NCBI GenBank assembly: GCA_004835665.1
Contig: ML240445.1
Location: forward strand, 248,001-312,000
Source of the DNA: Phoma sp. XZ068
Lineage: Eukaryota > Ascomycota > Dothideomycetes > Pleosporales > Didymellaceae
Direction: 5' to 3'
Length of the DNA: 64,000 bases
Positions 23,965 to 36,251 of this stretch are shown one piece after another (position 1 is the first letter of the stretch; the number at the start of each line of letters is the position of its first letter). The notes beneath the pieces are model-generated. The model had not been told where the DNA came from, searched no databases, and saw only the letters and a list, made by a program, of their open reading frames with translations. A program made the translations under genes and the position numbers.

Positions 23965-26900
23965 TTCGACTGGTAGACTATCGGGAGACAGCTCACTTAT
24001 TGGTTGGATGAACTTGTGATCAGCCGTGTAGTAGTCGGGGAGAGGCGTTCTTGGCGAGTCTGGACGGTCAGAGCCACTGAGTTCCGAAACCCTTCTGTAT
24101 TTGATCTCAGCCCAAGCCAAAGTAGGATCGATCTGAATAGTCTCTTACGTCTCGACTACACTCTTGCCCCACTTAGAGACGCAAGCTAAATGGGCGATGA
24201 CTGAGCCTATACGCTTACGGAGGCCTCTGCGTGGCGAGTTGTGCGACAGCAGCGCCAGTCTCGGGTGGCTCGATGGATGAATCAAGGCTCCTGTTTCTAG
24301 CTTCGAATCCAACAAGAGGCCCTCACCCGGTATGAAGTACCTAGGCACCTCTTTACTGGAAGATGTTATGAGCCTAACGAGAGTCAGTAGGAACCCCATT
24401 GGCCTTTGGAACACCGAGGGAGTACGAACGACTCACTCCACTCTCCAGTAGTTTGGCTTGCTTTCGACAAGAAGTTTCATATTCGCAACTACTTATGGGG
24501 AGTCTGTCCTAGTATAACGATGCCAGGTCGATGCGGCAACGGAGGACTTTTAAGCAGCGCGACGGCCGTAACGACGACTCAGCGCCTTGGAGAATGCGCT
24601 CTACCAAAGTCCTAAGCGGTCATATCGGTAACCTCGCGGGACTGCATGTTATACACCTTAGAGTTTCGCACGCCCGCCAAACAAGTTATGCATAGACTTG
24701 GCAGGGAGGGACTCTGAGCTGCTGGGGAACCCTGAGAAGTCTTGCGTTGATTTGGCCTGAGCCTCTGTAACCAAGTTAAAAGAAGGCAAACGAGAATTCG
24801 AGGAGGGTACGACGCACAAGAGAATCGGTCCCGCAAACACCTCAGGGTGGCGCCCCGACCAACGCCGGCCCAGAAAGAACACAGGTCGACTTCGCCGATA
24901 CCTTCTGTCGGATCATGCGCTAGCGACCGAGAAGTTGAAACAGCGACGTCAATCTGGAATTTGGTAGTGTCGTTTTGTTGAAGCCTGAGCAGCCCGCGCT
25001 GATCACCGGCCACTCCACATGGGTTGAACTTCTTCGCGGCATCAGATACGTGAACGTTTCTTAGCCGGTACTTCTTTTGAGTTGTTGGGTGTTGCGACTC
25101 CTGTGCCACAATGTTAGGAGGTGACCAGGGCAGGCATCGGTGAGGAGCGTGTCCGGCCGGACTAGTTCAGAGAAGAGTGAAGCGGCTGTCCAATCCAGAC
25201 GATGCAGCAGTAGCGTGAACGTACGGCTTGAGTCGACATGTCGAGCTCATTGCACCTTGGCTCCTGAGTGGTTATTTCTGAAGTCCCATTAGGGACCGTA
25301 CGTGGTGGTTTGCCGGCTCCTGCACGCCGAGGATCGAAATCAACCAATCAACCAATCACCAGTTGAACGAACTGGTCGAAAGCTGGCGATGTGAGCATTT
25401 CTACTATGCGATGTTAGGGAAGCAGGATGGAAACAGTAATGGTCAGCTTCCACATTGTATAGCGGTCCGGAGGCTTGCTGATATAAAACTTTTCGCACAG
25501 CCCCATTGAAAGAGTTCGAATGGATTCACCAGGCTCGGCCCCAACCTTACTTTGCAACCTAGGGGCCAAGAGCAATTAACTCATTTGAACCCAAAACCGA
25601 CATAGCACGCGGATGGGCTACATTAGTTTGTGAGCTGGCATGAGCCTCAATGCGGCGAGATGTCAGACTTTGCACTCTAGCCCGATACGACCAAGACAAG
25701 CATGTCTTCCGTTACAGACCAGGGACGTCAGTCACAACGATAAACAATCAGCACTTGAGAGCATATCGTTGCAATTGGGCAACAGCTGTCGTGCTCAAAT
25801 TGAAGCCAATGTGCATTACACATGTCCGGGCGCAGGCGAGAGGAAAACTCTCCGCGCATGCTGTACGACTGCACAGACACAAAAGTCACACACCAAAGAG
25901 AATGAGGCTTCTTGCCCTCATGCACACTCCAGAGGACTCGAGTCTATCTTTGGCCTTTGGGTGTACTCAGGCACCGTGCGACGAGGCAATATGTTGCCTT
26001 CTTTTTGCGCTGATAAATCCGCATCCACGCCAAGCAATAATGTCACGAAATTCTGCAGATAATAATGCCTGTCTTGCTTAGAAAGCTGATCTAGGTAGGG
26101 GCAACGTTGTGTTCAAGGCACCAAGTCCTTTGACCTTTGAAGGTCGGGTACTGCCTTGGCATGATGTAATTTCCTAGTCCTCTATGTGGGAGTTCACCCT
26201 CTAGCAACTTCAGCAGAGCCGCATCTGTTTTTGGCAGCAATGCGTCTCACACGTGCGAGTTGCAGCCCTGTGAATTGCCCTGCGCATGGACTTCCTTATT
26301 GCCCCTGGGGGAGCCCTGCAGTACAACGTCGTACTTACAGTTCAATGCTCAGTGCAACACCACACCAATTGCTGCGCCATCCTGCGCACCTCGGCGCGGT
26401 ACGATAGCATCAACAACACAATGACAAAGACAGTGCTTTCAGGCAAATTGTGGAAATTGCAGATGCGAGGTCCTGCGGCCGCTGGACTTCGACGTTCTGG
26501 CCCAGAGTCCTGCATGCGCGATCGCCCCGGCATCCGCACTGCACGTTTGCCCTGTAGGACAACATCCTTGAGTTCCGCAGCATACATCCTGTGCGTAGCC
26601 ACATATTCGGGTAAGCGCAATCCTTCCCAGAAAACCTCTGCTGACGTGTCAATCACCTGAATGTTTCGAAAGAGCAAATTCTTACTACCTAGTACCCAGG
26701 CAGCCATAGGAGCACTGTATCTTGTCATCCCGTGGCTTGCCCTCTAGAGAATAATCGGCACTCTAGCAAGGCAGCTTTGCATATACGTCGACCCGACCAC
26801 AATGACGATGATTCGCTCTGTGATCTGCGCAAAGTTATTGCAGTTTCTACAGAGAATGCATGGCCGATAGGTCAGTCAATTTCCGCCCAATACTGCAAGG

Positions 26901-27325
26901 CACATGGCATGGCGTAATCACGTGTAAATACTTGCATCGCTCAGCACTTCTGATATTAACGAAGCCTAAGTGAAGATCTTCTATGCCAATAGCATGTAAA
27001 GCTGTGCATTGAAGAACTGCAATCGAAGTTCACTAGACAGGCGTTCGCAATAAGTCCACGAAATTCCTAAAGTTATGCGATCAGCCTGGCCTCAAATGCA
27101 TGCACGGTCAGTAGCGCGAGGTCACCAACCCCCAAGGCTATGCAAGCCTGACACAGCCTTCTGATCAGCATCTCAACATAACAATCTTAGAAAGTTCCAC
27201 GTAAGCAAGGCTAGCCATCCATCTTCTACAACACCCAACAAGGGACCTCCTTCCACGGTGTACATTTACGACTGACTTTGTTCTACACTGCCATACCACG
27301 AACCTTCGCGTTGTCCCTCACCTTG
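23965..27325. other. Intergenic, no supported gene
   Basis: Frames such as 24612-25109 (minus, GTG start), 25640-26081 (two overlapping plus frames) and 26342-26728 (minus, ATG start, 128 codons) show no domain, signal peptide or coherent composition. Decayed coding sequence cannot be excluded. Confidence 0.45.
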
Positions 27326-27835
27326 CTAGGCATCTGTTCTGTTCGATACCTGCTGGCCATAGTTGAAAGTATAGAGCTGTTCTCTCGTCAGACCGCCATT
27401 GGAGCCCGAATGTGACACTGGTTGCTGCGAGTGGGCTCCCTGGTTTTGGAAGGCATATGGACTGCTGTACTGATGCGGGCCATGACTATAAGGGCCATGC
27501 CAAGCGGATGCAGATGATAGCGAAGCAGAGTTCAGACGAGGATCATTGATCACCCTAGTCACCTCAGGATTGGGATGCGCCCAGGTTCGAGCTGTCTCAT
27601 AGGCTAGTGTGGGCCTTCTGGGTATGCGTACTGAGCGTTCTGAGGGGGTTCCTGAGCAGTCGTGTGCTACCACATCATGGTAAGCGCAGCCTCCCGACGG
27701 TCGATGTTGAGAAACACATACTCTGTATTCACCTCCATGGCTTGAGGTTGAATTTGAATTTCCACTACCAGGACGACGTTCATCTTGGCTCGAGCCGACT
27801 GGGCGTGCGCCAGATTGGTGCGACTGATGCAACAT
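27326..27835 (-). CDS. Hypothetical Ser/Gln/His-rich protein, weak support
   Basis: An uninterrupted frame with ATG at 27835 gives 169 residues. The second half is compositionally coherent (S, H, Q, G, Y, N rich, with HGPYSHGPHQYSSPYAFQNQ), like the low-complexity arms of the C2H2 genes nearby, and it contains NDPRLNS, loosely like VDPRLVDRP in paralogue 1. There is no zinc finger, signal peptide or membrane segment. A GTATGT...CTCAG segment of 70 nt near the middle looks like an intron, but excising it leads to an early stop, so the gene model is unclear. It could be a decayed relative of the C2H2 genes, or chance. Confidence 0.3.
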   Translation of the reverse strand: MLHQSHQSGARPVGSSQDERRPGSGNSNSTSSHGGEYRVCVSQHRPSGGCAYHDVVAHDCSGTPSERSVRIPRRPTLAYETARTWAHPNPEVTRVINDPRLNSASLSSASAWHGPYSHGPHQYSSPYAFQNQGAHSQQPVSHSGSNGGLTREQLYTFNYGQQVSNRTDA

Positions 27836-29317
27836 CCCAGCCAAATATTGTTTTATTCGAGTGGCAGTGCAGACAGACTACCACCAGCCACAGTGATGCA
27901 GGAAGTGTCAAAACAAGACAGAATTAGAGCAAATGCAAAATGGAGAACTTGTGCATAGCGACGGCTGAGAACCGTTTTCTATCGACCAGAACTCCTCAAG
28001 GACGACAAGAACATTGCATACAGTCCTGGGACCGATACGTGTGTCACCACTGCACACCTTTAAGGACTGAATGCAAGAAGTTCATAGAAGTAATGGCATT
28101 CTCATAGTTGTATTACTAGGAACCGGATCCTCCAAACCCAGCTGCGCTTGACGAAGGAGCTCGTTCCCTATGACTAAATGCATACAGAACACCACCTTGC
28201 AACGCAGAATACCCACTTCACAACAGATCGATCAATGCTCAGTCCAAAACACAATTTGTTATACCTGTGCTTATTATTGCAAAATATTACCGTGACTTAA
28301 AGCGTCGTTATGTTATAGTAGGACGTTCGCAAGACTTGCTGTTGCTGAGAGTATTCGGTCAATAGGAAACTCATTCATACTAAACTATGACTCAAGATAT
28401 GAACTACATCGAGTGCCACGGACACGTTGTGTTTTCAATACATACATCACATACGATGCCTAAAACTAGTACTGTAATGCTTTTGTACGCACGCATGCAG
28501 GGCTACACTAATTAATTACGCGATCCTGGCTTTACCATGTTTCCTGGTGTTACACACATCTGGGCACTTTGCAACGACAAGCAAGATTGCGAAATGTGAA
28601 TTGGCCGTACGTCAATCTTAAATCGTACAATAACGGAAGAGAATTCAACACTGTTAACGAGCACCCATGAAGCGATATCCATGGTATAATTGGAACTGTC
28701 AATTTTCGAAACGATTGGATGAATCCAGCACAGGAGGGTTCGAGAAGGTACCCTGTTCCGTGAAAATTAAGGAACATATCCAGTTGCATGTTGGTTGACG
28801 TTGCCATAAGTGTCGCGACCGGGTAAGTTGGAAGTATACTGGTGCCAAACTGTCCAATGATAGCTCGCTACTCATCCCGATTCAGTTGCTGTAGCCTGCT
28901 AAATAGGGCGGTGGGGAAACATGAGTCGACAGGAGAGTGCCGACAGAGTACCATGGGAAACTCTTCGTCCTTCGAGCTGTCTGTGTACCCGATATCAGTG
29001 ATGTTCTCCCCACTGCAATCGGTGCGTTCGCGTTGTTGTCTCGCTCGGACACGCGCAGCCTCTCTGCTTAACAATATCACAACAATCATTCTGCAAAGCC
29101 TCAGAAGCGTCTGCAAAAGGCAGCAACAATATTTGATTTATAAGTTACCTGCAGAAAATCACAGGCAAATTGTTGCTTGACACAACAACACGAAAGATAC
29201 ACCGCTCTTCTTCAAGACCAGTCCCCACTCTTGGTCCTTAACTCTGGACATGTCCCATCACCACGACAATGGCTTGCTCACCGCATAACCTGTAGCCTTG
29301 TTGTAGTTCCTGAGCGC
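27836..29317. other. AT-rich intergenic stretch
   Basis: Visibly richer in A and T than the housekeeping blocks, with only short chance frames. No RNA gene or transposon ends were recognised. Confidence 0.45.
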
Positions 29318-30308
29318 TCAGGTTATGGTCCAGTCAATCTTCGACGACGCAGTCAGAAGCACTGAGACTGCGCCCTGAAGACTTTGCACGACATCGGTTA
29401 TTCCAGCGACTCCAGTGGCGGTAAGACCTGAGTTGAGAACGGCGACAGGTCCGAGGCTGGCCACTGCAGCAGTAGCAATGGCCTGAATAAGCGCAGAGAT
29501 GACCTCTTTCTCTGCGTCCGTGAAGGCGGTTGCTTCTGCGCAATGTTAGCTCATCTGAGCCTAAGTGAACAAAACCGATAGGGTTGGGTATTCCAGGAGG
29601 CTGGTTATTGCGAGGGCACACATTTTTTAATATTGGGTTCGAATAGAACGCAAGGTGTTGTTGGGAGCGAACTTACGGCTTTTGACAGCTAGGATTGTGT
29701 TCGACAGCGTAGTAGCAATGGCCGTAATGGCCTGGACTTCAGCAATGATCCTGGCAATCCAAGTCAGCGTCGATGAGCGATCGTAAGGCGTATAAGCCAG
29801 GGCGAGCGAAAGAGCCATAAAGATTTGTTTACGTACGCTGCGCGGAGATTTCCTCTCACATTGTTCACATTCTGCTGATTAATCGAGGTTGTAATAGCGC
29901 AAACTTTCTGCTCCGCATCATACGCCGTCCTCCAAAACAGGTTATTGACATTGGTAAGAGACGACAAAAGAACAGGTTTGAGATCGGGGTTGGTTTGTAC
30001 GCCGCTTGAACTGATTGCGGCATTTGACTGACCTGTGACAGCGTAATCAGTTGGCGTACAACAGGAATACAGTGATTGTACTTGGACAGCCAAGACATTT
30101 ACATCTTACCAATGGCAGTGGCCTGCACAGATAGCTGATCTGCGCTGTTATTGTAAATGGTGGCAAGACTGTTGAACCCGTCTGTAGTGGTGTTGTAGCC
30201 TGTCACCGGCAGGATTTGGACTAAAGGATAGATGAAGAGCTGACGTTCGGAAAGTAACACGGCACTAGCCGAAGCTACCGATAACAGAGCAAGCACAGGG
30301 AGATACAT
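29318..30308 (-). CDS. Predicted small secreted protein, family not recognised
   Basis: Four exons on the minus strand: 30308-30110, 30032-29837, 29750-29677 and 29535-29318. Introns are 77, 86 and 141 nt with donors GTAAGA, GTACGT and GTAAGT and acceptors ACAG, CCAG and GCAG. All phases close and give 228 residues. The N-terminus (MYLPVLALLSVASASAVLLS) is a convincing signal peptide, probably cut after an Ala near residue 16. The mature part is Ala/Ser/Thr/Asn-rich, probably helical, with one cysteine (QKVCAITTS) and no recognised catalytic motif. The C-terminus has an Ala/Val/Gly/Leu-rich stretch (about residues 165-215). It resembles small surface-active or effector-like secreted proteins in style only; I do not assign it to a family. 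It sits alone in AT-rich, gene-poor DNA. Confidence 0.65.
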
Positions 30309-33300
30309 GATGGTAAGTTTAAATTGTCAAATCGTTTTGGATATGTTGGGTTATCGTTCGGTGCCGGACTATAATTTTGATCACCAAGTCGTCTTATAAC
30401 CATAGCAAAGCATTCTCAGAGAAACGACGGTATGTGGCAGCTATGGAAATACGACATTCCGGCCAATAATTTTTGCTCGGAGGCGTGGACTTTCTCAATG
30501 GAATGTACCCTTGCAGCGGCGAGACTTTTCCAGCAACCTGTTTTTGTGTTCATTAAAATTGGGTACCCGCACGTATTTCACTAGAATGTCTCGGGCCATG
30601 GCAAACACTAGGACAATTTTAATAGATTGACGTGGTTATTCAACCAGAAGTTACAAGGTGGGTTGGGAAAAGCCCCTTAACACACGACGGCTGCGTATCC
30701 GGATCATTTTCCCGAGTCTGGACTAAAGATGATGTAACCTTATAGCCAGTACCTAGTCCTGCCGCTGGCACCGCACTGCTGCTGAGTCCCAAACTACTAG
30801 TCGTTGATGGAATTACTTTAGTCTCTGCCTACACGAAAGTCAGCATTACGAGTCGTTTGCTCTGCAATTGCTCTCTCGGATAATGACTATTTCCTACATA
30901 TTGTGCGAACTATGCAGAACATAGCCGATAGATATGTAATGCATTCTTTGCGTCAGCTCCCCATATCAGATCATACCCGCCACAATAACCCTTGAGACAC
31001 AAGTAGCGCGAGATGGCGTCAAAGTAGGAAGAAAGCTCGTATATTGGACGGGTCGGGCCGTGCCGATCGAAATGTCGTGGAATAGTGGGGGTGCCTGAGC
31101 GGATTCGAAATACGAGGTGCCCTTAGGCGATTATAGAACATTCTTTTGTTACTTACTATAATGCGTGTAACGTAATAGCTACATAGGACGGAGTTTACCG
31201 ATTGCTTTCGGTAGATTATAGAAGCATCCCCCACACTAGAAGGATTGGAATTTACATAAGACTAAGACAGCTTAGGAGAATATTCTATGATCTTGGATAA
31301 ATAAATCAGCTCATCATATATATCTCATCCGCTTAAACACCCCACTTGTAGTATCATTGACTTAAAAACATTGGGCTATTGATACAAAGCCGGGCTTGGG
31401 GAAGAGGTCAGGAACTGACATCGATGCTAAAGTAGACTTTAACAGTGACACACATCGAATAGAGGCTCCACGCTGCTAATATCCTCGGACTTATCATGGA
31501 AACTTGACGGGCGCATTCAGCACAAGCGGAGGCTGACATACCTAGATAGCTTGAATTGCCCTTGTGTAACTTTGGATAATCTAGATACCAATACTATCAA
31601 TTACAGGAGTTATAGTCTGTCTGTGTATCAGTACAACTAAGCACTGGTATCTGTTCAACTTGGTCTTCTTCTCTGGACGTGCTGGCCACTCGTTGCTGTA
31701 TCCAACGAAGCAGCCAAGTTCTTACACCAACACACAATGGAGAGACGTCTGGAGAGCAGCATGAAACTTTTCACTGCCTCGGTCGGACCGCAGTGTATGC
31801 CACAATGTACTACTGAACATCATGATGACGAGTACCAAGGGACGATCCTTCATTCCTTGATGACAAGCAAGACCAAACGATCAGCGTCGACACTCCAGGT
31901 GAGTTGCACAATGTCGCTAGATAATGAGCTTAACGAAAGAGTCGATTTATGTCGGACTTTCTAGACTTACAGAGAGGGACAAAAATAGAATACCAGGTCC
32001 TTGGCCCAAACGACCCAAACGACCACTCAGCCACCTATTGGATATTTTCGCTCCTAATGTCTCCAATGTCCGATCCTGACATGTCAACCTCTCACGTCTA
32101 TGATTGAGTACTTCATAACAGTGGCCATGAGGATTCTGCTAGGGTTCGCAGTGGCTACTAGCTAAGCTATCAGAGAGGATGCGGCACTTTCGATCACACA
32201 TCATCGGTCAGGGGCATATTGCTGCCGTTCTCGAGGAACCTGGGACTTGAATCGGCTTCGTTAAAGATGACAGTGGAGAGTGCACGAATGGAATACCACA
32301 GGAGGTTGTATGGTACAATACGATTATGTTAGACACAGAATCTCAAGAGCAATGTGTAGGTTGTTCTGTTGTTCTAAAATAAGTGTTAGCTCAACCTCTT
32401 CCGGGGGCTTCACCTCTATGTCAGCTCTGACGACATAATGGTGAATGAGGCAGCAATCCATCGCAGAGTAAAGTGGATTCGCCGAGCTTAGTAGCCCTTA
32501 CAATGTACAACGTCTTATCCCACACTGTAAGCACGCAGCGAAACTCCTAACAGACTGAATAGCATCTCAATAGACATCTAGTGCCAGGTACAGTGCACGG
32601 TTCATCCTTGTCCTATTCACTCCTATTGTTCTAGTCGTCTCTAATCCCTTGCCTTCAACACGCGCTTTTCCTCCATGGTCGGGAAATTTCAATGCAAAGA
32701 CTACCTAGGTACATGTATTAGGTATGAGGCGTCCTGCTCCATGGTACCAGCCCAATGATCCGAGCAACATGTTAGCAGTTGTTCGTTGTTCTATACTTAG
32801 ACGGATGCCTTGCTAGATGTCTCGTAAGCAAATCGAGTTTGCACGTCTGAAGGATCACAGCGACAGATCATGTTCGTCGGTAGAAAGAAAGCACACAGTC
32901 AGATGTATTCTCAAATGCAAATCTATCGTGTTCTACTCTTACCGATCAACTATTTCATACGAAAGAAAGATGACGAATCACCAGCGACGTTCAGATATAT
33001 TTCCCAAAGGAAAGTGTCACATGACTGATGGCTCGTGCTCACGGGGTATACAGTATGAGCCAACGATAGTAGTCATCCATCAGAACAATACAATTCCATG
33101 TGTTCAGAAACCTTTTGACAAGTCCCCACAGGAAGTGCATTTGCTAGCAGATTTGATGGTCGCTTTCCCGAACCAAGCGTGATTTCTTGTAAACTACTGT
33201 AAGATGGATCTTGTCCCGAGGAGAGAATGAGGATGGTCATAGGAAAATATGAGATGCAAATGTTAGAACAATATCTCACCGCATGCTGCCTGCAACCCGT

Positions 33301-33923
33301 GTCAATTCGAATAATTGAGGAGTCCAGGTACAATGATATGCACGGTACACTTTTACCTCTCCCTGCGACATGCTCTTATACAACGGCTAGCAATAGGGTA
33401 GAGCAGGGCTTGCAAGATTCTTCCGGTACGTTTTCAGTTGAGGCCAACCTCGGACTAAACCACTTGCTGTGTCCATACTTATGTTATAATCGAAAGTGCC
33501 TCTTCAACCGAAATGTGCACCGAAGCTTCAGTCAACTGGCTCTATGACGGAAAGATATTTCCATCACTAGTAGCTGAAGCTTCTGATCAGCACTCAATAC
33601 CAATACTTCTCTAACTTGTGACATGAGAAAATATCAGGAAAATCAAGTATTCGTCTTGGTCATCACGGCGGAACTCCACGTTGGTAGGTAAGCAGCATTC
33701 CGTGGACGGAGGTTTGTGCCGCGGCTGCGCCGATCCACCGCTGTTCTCGGGCACTTGCGGGCTTAAGATAATGTTGGAGAACGTCATACAAATTCACAGA
33801 CAAAGGCTCTTGCAACCATTGCAACACGCGCTTACGTTCGTCCGCCATCCCAGGTTGCCCTCATAATGCAGAGCACAAAGTGCAATTCTACAGTAGAATA
33901 ATACACATATTGACAGCGCGGCC
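30309..33923. other. AT-rich gene-poor stretch, no supported gene
   Basis: 3.6 kb with visibly high A+T and no frame with protein character; the longest (32817-33182) is compositionally random. No terminal repeats, transposase motifs or tRNA fold were convincing. It may be decayed repeat DNA. Confidence 0.45.
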
Positions 33924-34975
33924 ATGTCAGATGGCGGGAAGTCGCGCTCGTCGTCCTCTTGTGAGTTTCCGCATTCAGCGAGCTCAGCTCTGCAACAGAA
34001 CAGCTTCTGATATTTGGCACAGTTCATTTCTTCGCCGGCCTGAGCTCAGGTATCCTCTCCGCCGTCCTTCTACAACCCGCCGATCTCCTCAAAACCCGCG
34101 TGCAGCAGTCGCGCTCCAGCACACTTCTGGGCACCATCCGATCCATTGCCAGCGGGCCAAATCCTATACGCCAGTTCTGGCGCGGTACTCTCCCTTCGAC
34201 ACTTCGCACAGGATGCGGGTCAGCGATATACTTTTCCTCGCTCAACGCCCTGCGCCGGCGCGCAGCCCTGCTGGCCGCTGGACGCGCTGAGGGCGCCATC
34301 AAAACGGGCGACCACTCGTCCTCGCTCCCGAAGCTGAGCAACACGGCAAACCTCGCTACAGGCGCTGCAGCACGAACATGGGCAGGCTTCATCATGATGC
34401 CCATCACAGTGCTGAAAGTGCGGTACGAAAGCAGCTTGTACGCCTACACGAGCCTGACCAGCGCAACGCGGGACATCTACCGCACGACAGGGCTAAAAGG
34501 CTTCTTCGCGGGCTTCGGCGCAACAGCCGTCCGCGACGCGCCGTATGCAGGCCTCTACGTGCTGTTCTACGAGCAGTCGAAGCGCAGGCTCTCGGCGCTC
34601 GCGACGAAAATAGAGGCCTCTGATCGCTCGTCGAGCGCAAAGCTGTCTACTAGCACCAGTGCGGGTATCAATTTCATTTCGGGAGTTGCGGCTGCGGGTC
34701 TCGGGACTACTATTACGAACCCATTCGATGCAATCAAGACGAGGATCCAGCTCATGCCGGACACGTACACGAATCTGGTGCAAGCGGGGAAGAAGATGTT
34801 GACGGAAGAGGGTGCGAGGAGTCTATTTGATGGGCTGGGGATTAGGATTGCGCGCAAGGCTGTTAGCAGTGCGCTGGCGTGGACGGTATATGAGGAGCTG
34901 ATTCGGAGGGCAGAGAGGGGGTGGGAGGAGGTGGAAAGCGCCTCAGCTGCTACCAAGGTGGAGGGCAAGGTATGA
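33924..34975 (+). CDS. Mitochondrial carrier, SLC25A38/Hem25 type (glycine import for heme synthesis)
   Basis: Two exons: 33924-33960 (12 codons plus 1 nt) and 34023-34975. The intron 33961-34022 has a GTGAGT donor and CACAG acceptor; 329 residues. Three carrier repeats are visible, each with the P-x-[DE]-x-x-[KR] position: [11 protein letters not shown] (about 31-41), [11 protein letters not shown] and [11 protein letters not shown]. The second, with ITV in place of a charged residue, is what I recognise as the SLC25A38/Hem25 pattern, together with [20 protein letters not shown] and [15 protein letters not shown]. Known members sit in the mitochondrial inner membrane and supply glycine for 5-aminolevulinate synthesis. 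Ser/Ala-rich inserts after repeats 1 and 2 are longer than in yeast. The C-terminal tail is Glu/Ser-rich. Confidence 0.88.
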
Positions 34976-36251
34976 GGCTGTCACGAAATGTACATTATCT
35001 TGTATCTGCATCATCTACGGGCAGGCGTTCACGGACGGTTGCATGATGGTTGGGCGGCGGTATCCACACTCACGTTCTGGAAGGGTAACGGAAAAAGTTA
35101 GTATTTTCTAGGTCACCATCTGTACTTCAGCACACAGCCGTCTAATGCAACTTTGAATTGCATGCTAAAAGGGCCGGTGTTGGGCACGCTGATTCGAAGC
35201 TGGCAGAATGGTGCCTGAGAAGACGTCAAGTGCGAGTGTGAACAGGCCTCATCCTCGCAGACTGGGTGTAACTCGGCTGACCAATCAGGCGAGCTGCACG
35301 TGGGTCTCACTCCTCCCCCGTCAGGTTGCACAGACGTCGTCATCGAACAGTTCATCTTGCAATAGAGATCGCACCGCAAGCTAAAACATAAGTAAAGTGT
35401 CTGTTCAGTGGCTACAATGTCGTTCACTTCGTGAGATGAGGCTCTGGAGCTGAAGACAAGCGAAGGTCAAGCCTCCGCCAAAGTGCAAGTGTGGGACCGG
35501 TCAGCGGCAGCCGCCGAGGGGCAGTGCCGCAGCGAGTGAGGGCGCGGTGAAGGAAAAGGGTTCGCAGCGACAGGCGCTGCAGGTCATTCGCAGGTGACGC
35601 TGGCTGCGCACTCTGACCGGCGCCTCTCACCGATGGATCAGGCGGCTCCCACTGGTTCGCAGGTCCCTGTCGGCCTCCAGGGCGCAAACTTGATGTGGTG
35701 TTGGGCGCTGTGCTTCGGCCCTGCTGCGCAAGCACGCAGGAAATGACGTAACGGCAGCTGCCAGACGAGCAGGCGACTGCCCATCGATCCACCCCAGGCT
35801 GGCAGTGAAGTAATGCTTTGGATGCTTCGGTCCCTACGCCACTCATAGTCTCTGTTCTCACAACGTTAACCCTGAGAAGGCCATCCAGCCAAGACAGCCG
35901 GCCCATCACGCACAGTCATCGCAGCGTTGGACCTTCCCCCATTGTGCCGCCGCCCGCCTTCTTGATAAATACGACCGCTGCCTCTCACCCAGCCACTGCT
36001 CCTGATCACTGATCGCTGATCGCCCTCCCCTACCCACCTTGTCTCGTCCTTCGCCGGCCCCTTGTATTCTTGATTGCGCCTTCCTCTCTCCACCCCTCTG
36101 AGCAACAAGCTCTCCGGTACGCTATGCCTGCCCGTGCCCACTCTTCCGCCGCTCCCGCTGACATGAAGCGTTGCCTAGCCCGCCCAAGCACGACACGCAG
36201 AGGACCCTGACGACTGGACCGACAGACGACGTCCGACAGAGCACGCCGACC
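34976..36251. other. Intergenic and presumed promoter of the RS/RD-rich gene
   Basis: GC-rich. A 161-codon minus frame at 35424-35909 has no recognisable features and is left out. The last ~300 bp contain CT-rich tracts (about 35940-36110) of the kind found in fungal 5' leaders. Confidence 0.45.

Noticed and set aside
24612..25109. 165-codon minus-strand frame
   Set aside because: Starts at GTG, mixed composition, no domain; likely chance.
26342..26728. 128-codon minus-strand frame with ATG
   Set aside because: Overlaps two plus-strand frames of similar length; no domain or signal.
31074..31133. tRNA-like stretch (GTGCCTGAGCGG...TTCGAAATACGA)
   Set aside because: Resembles the D-arm of a class II tRNA, but no acceptor stem, anticodon arm or T-arm in order could be drawn.
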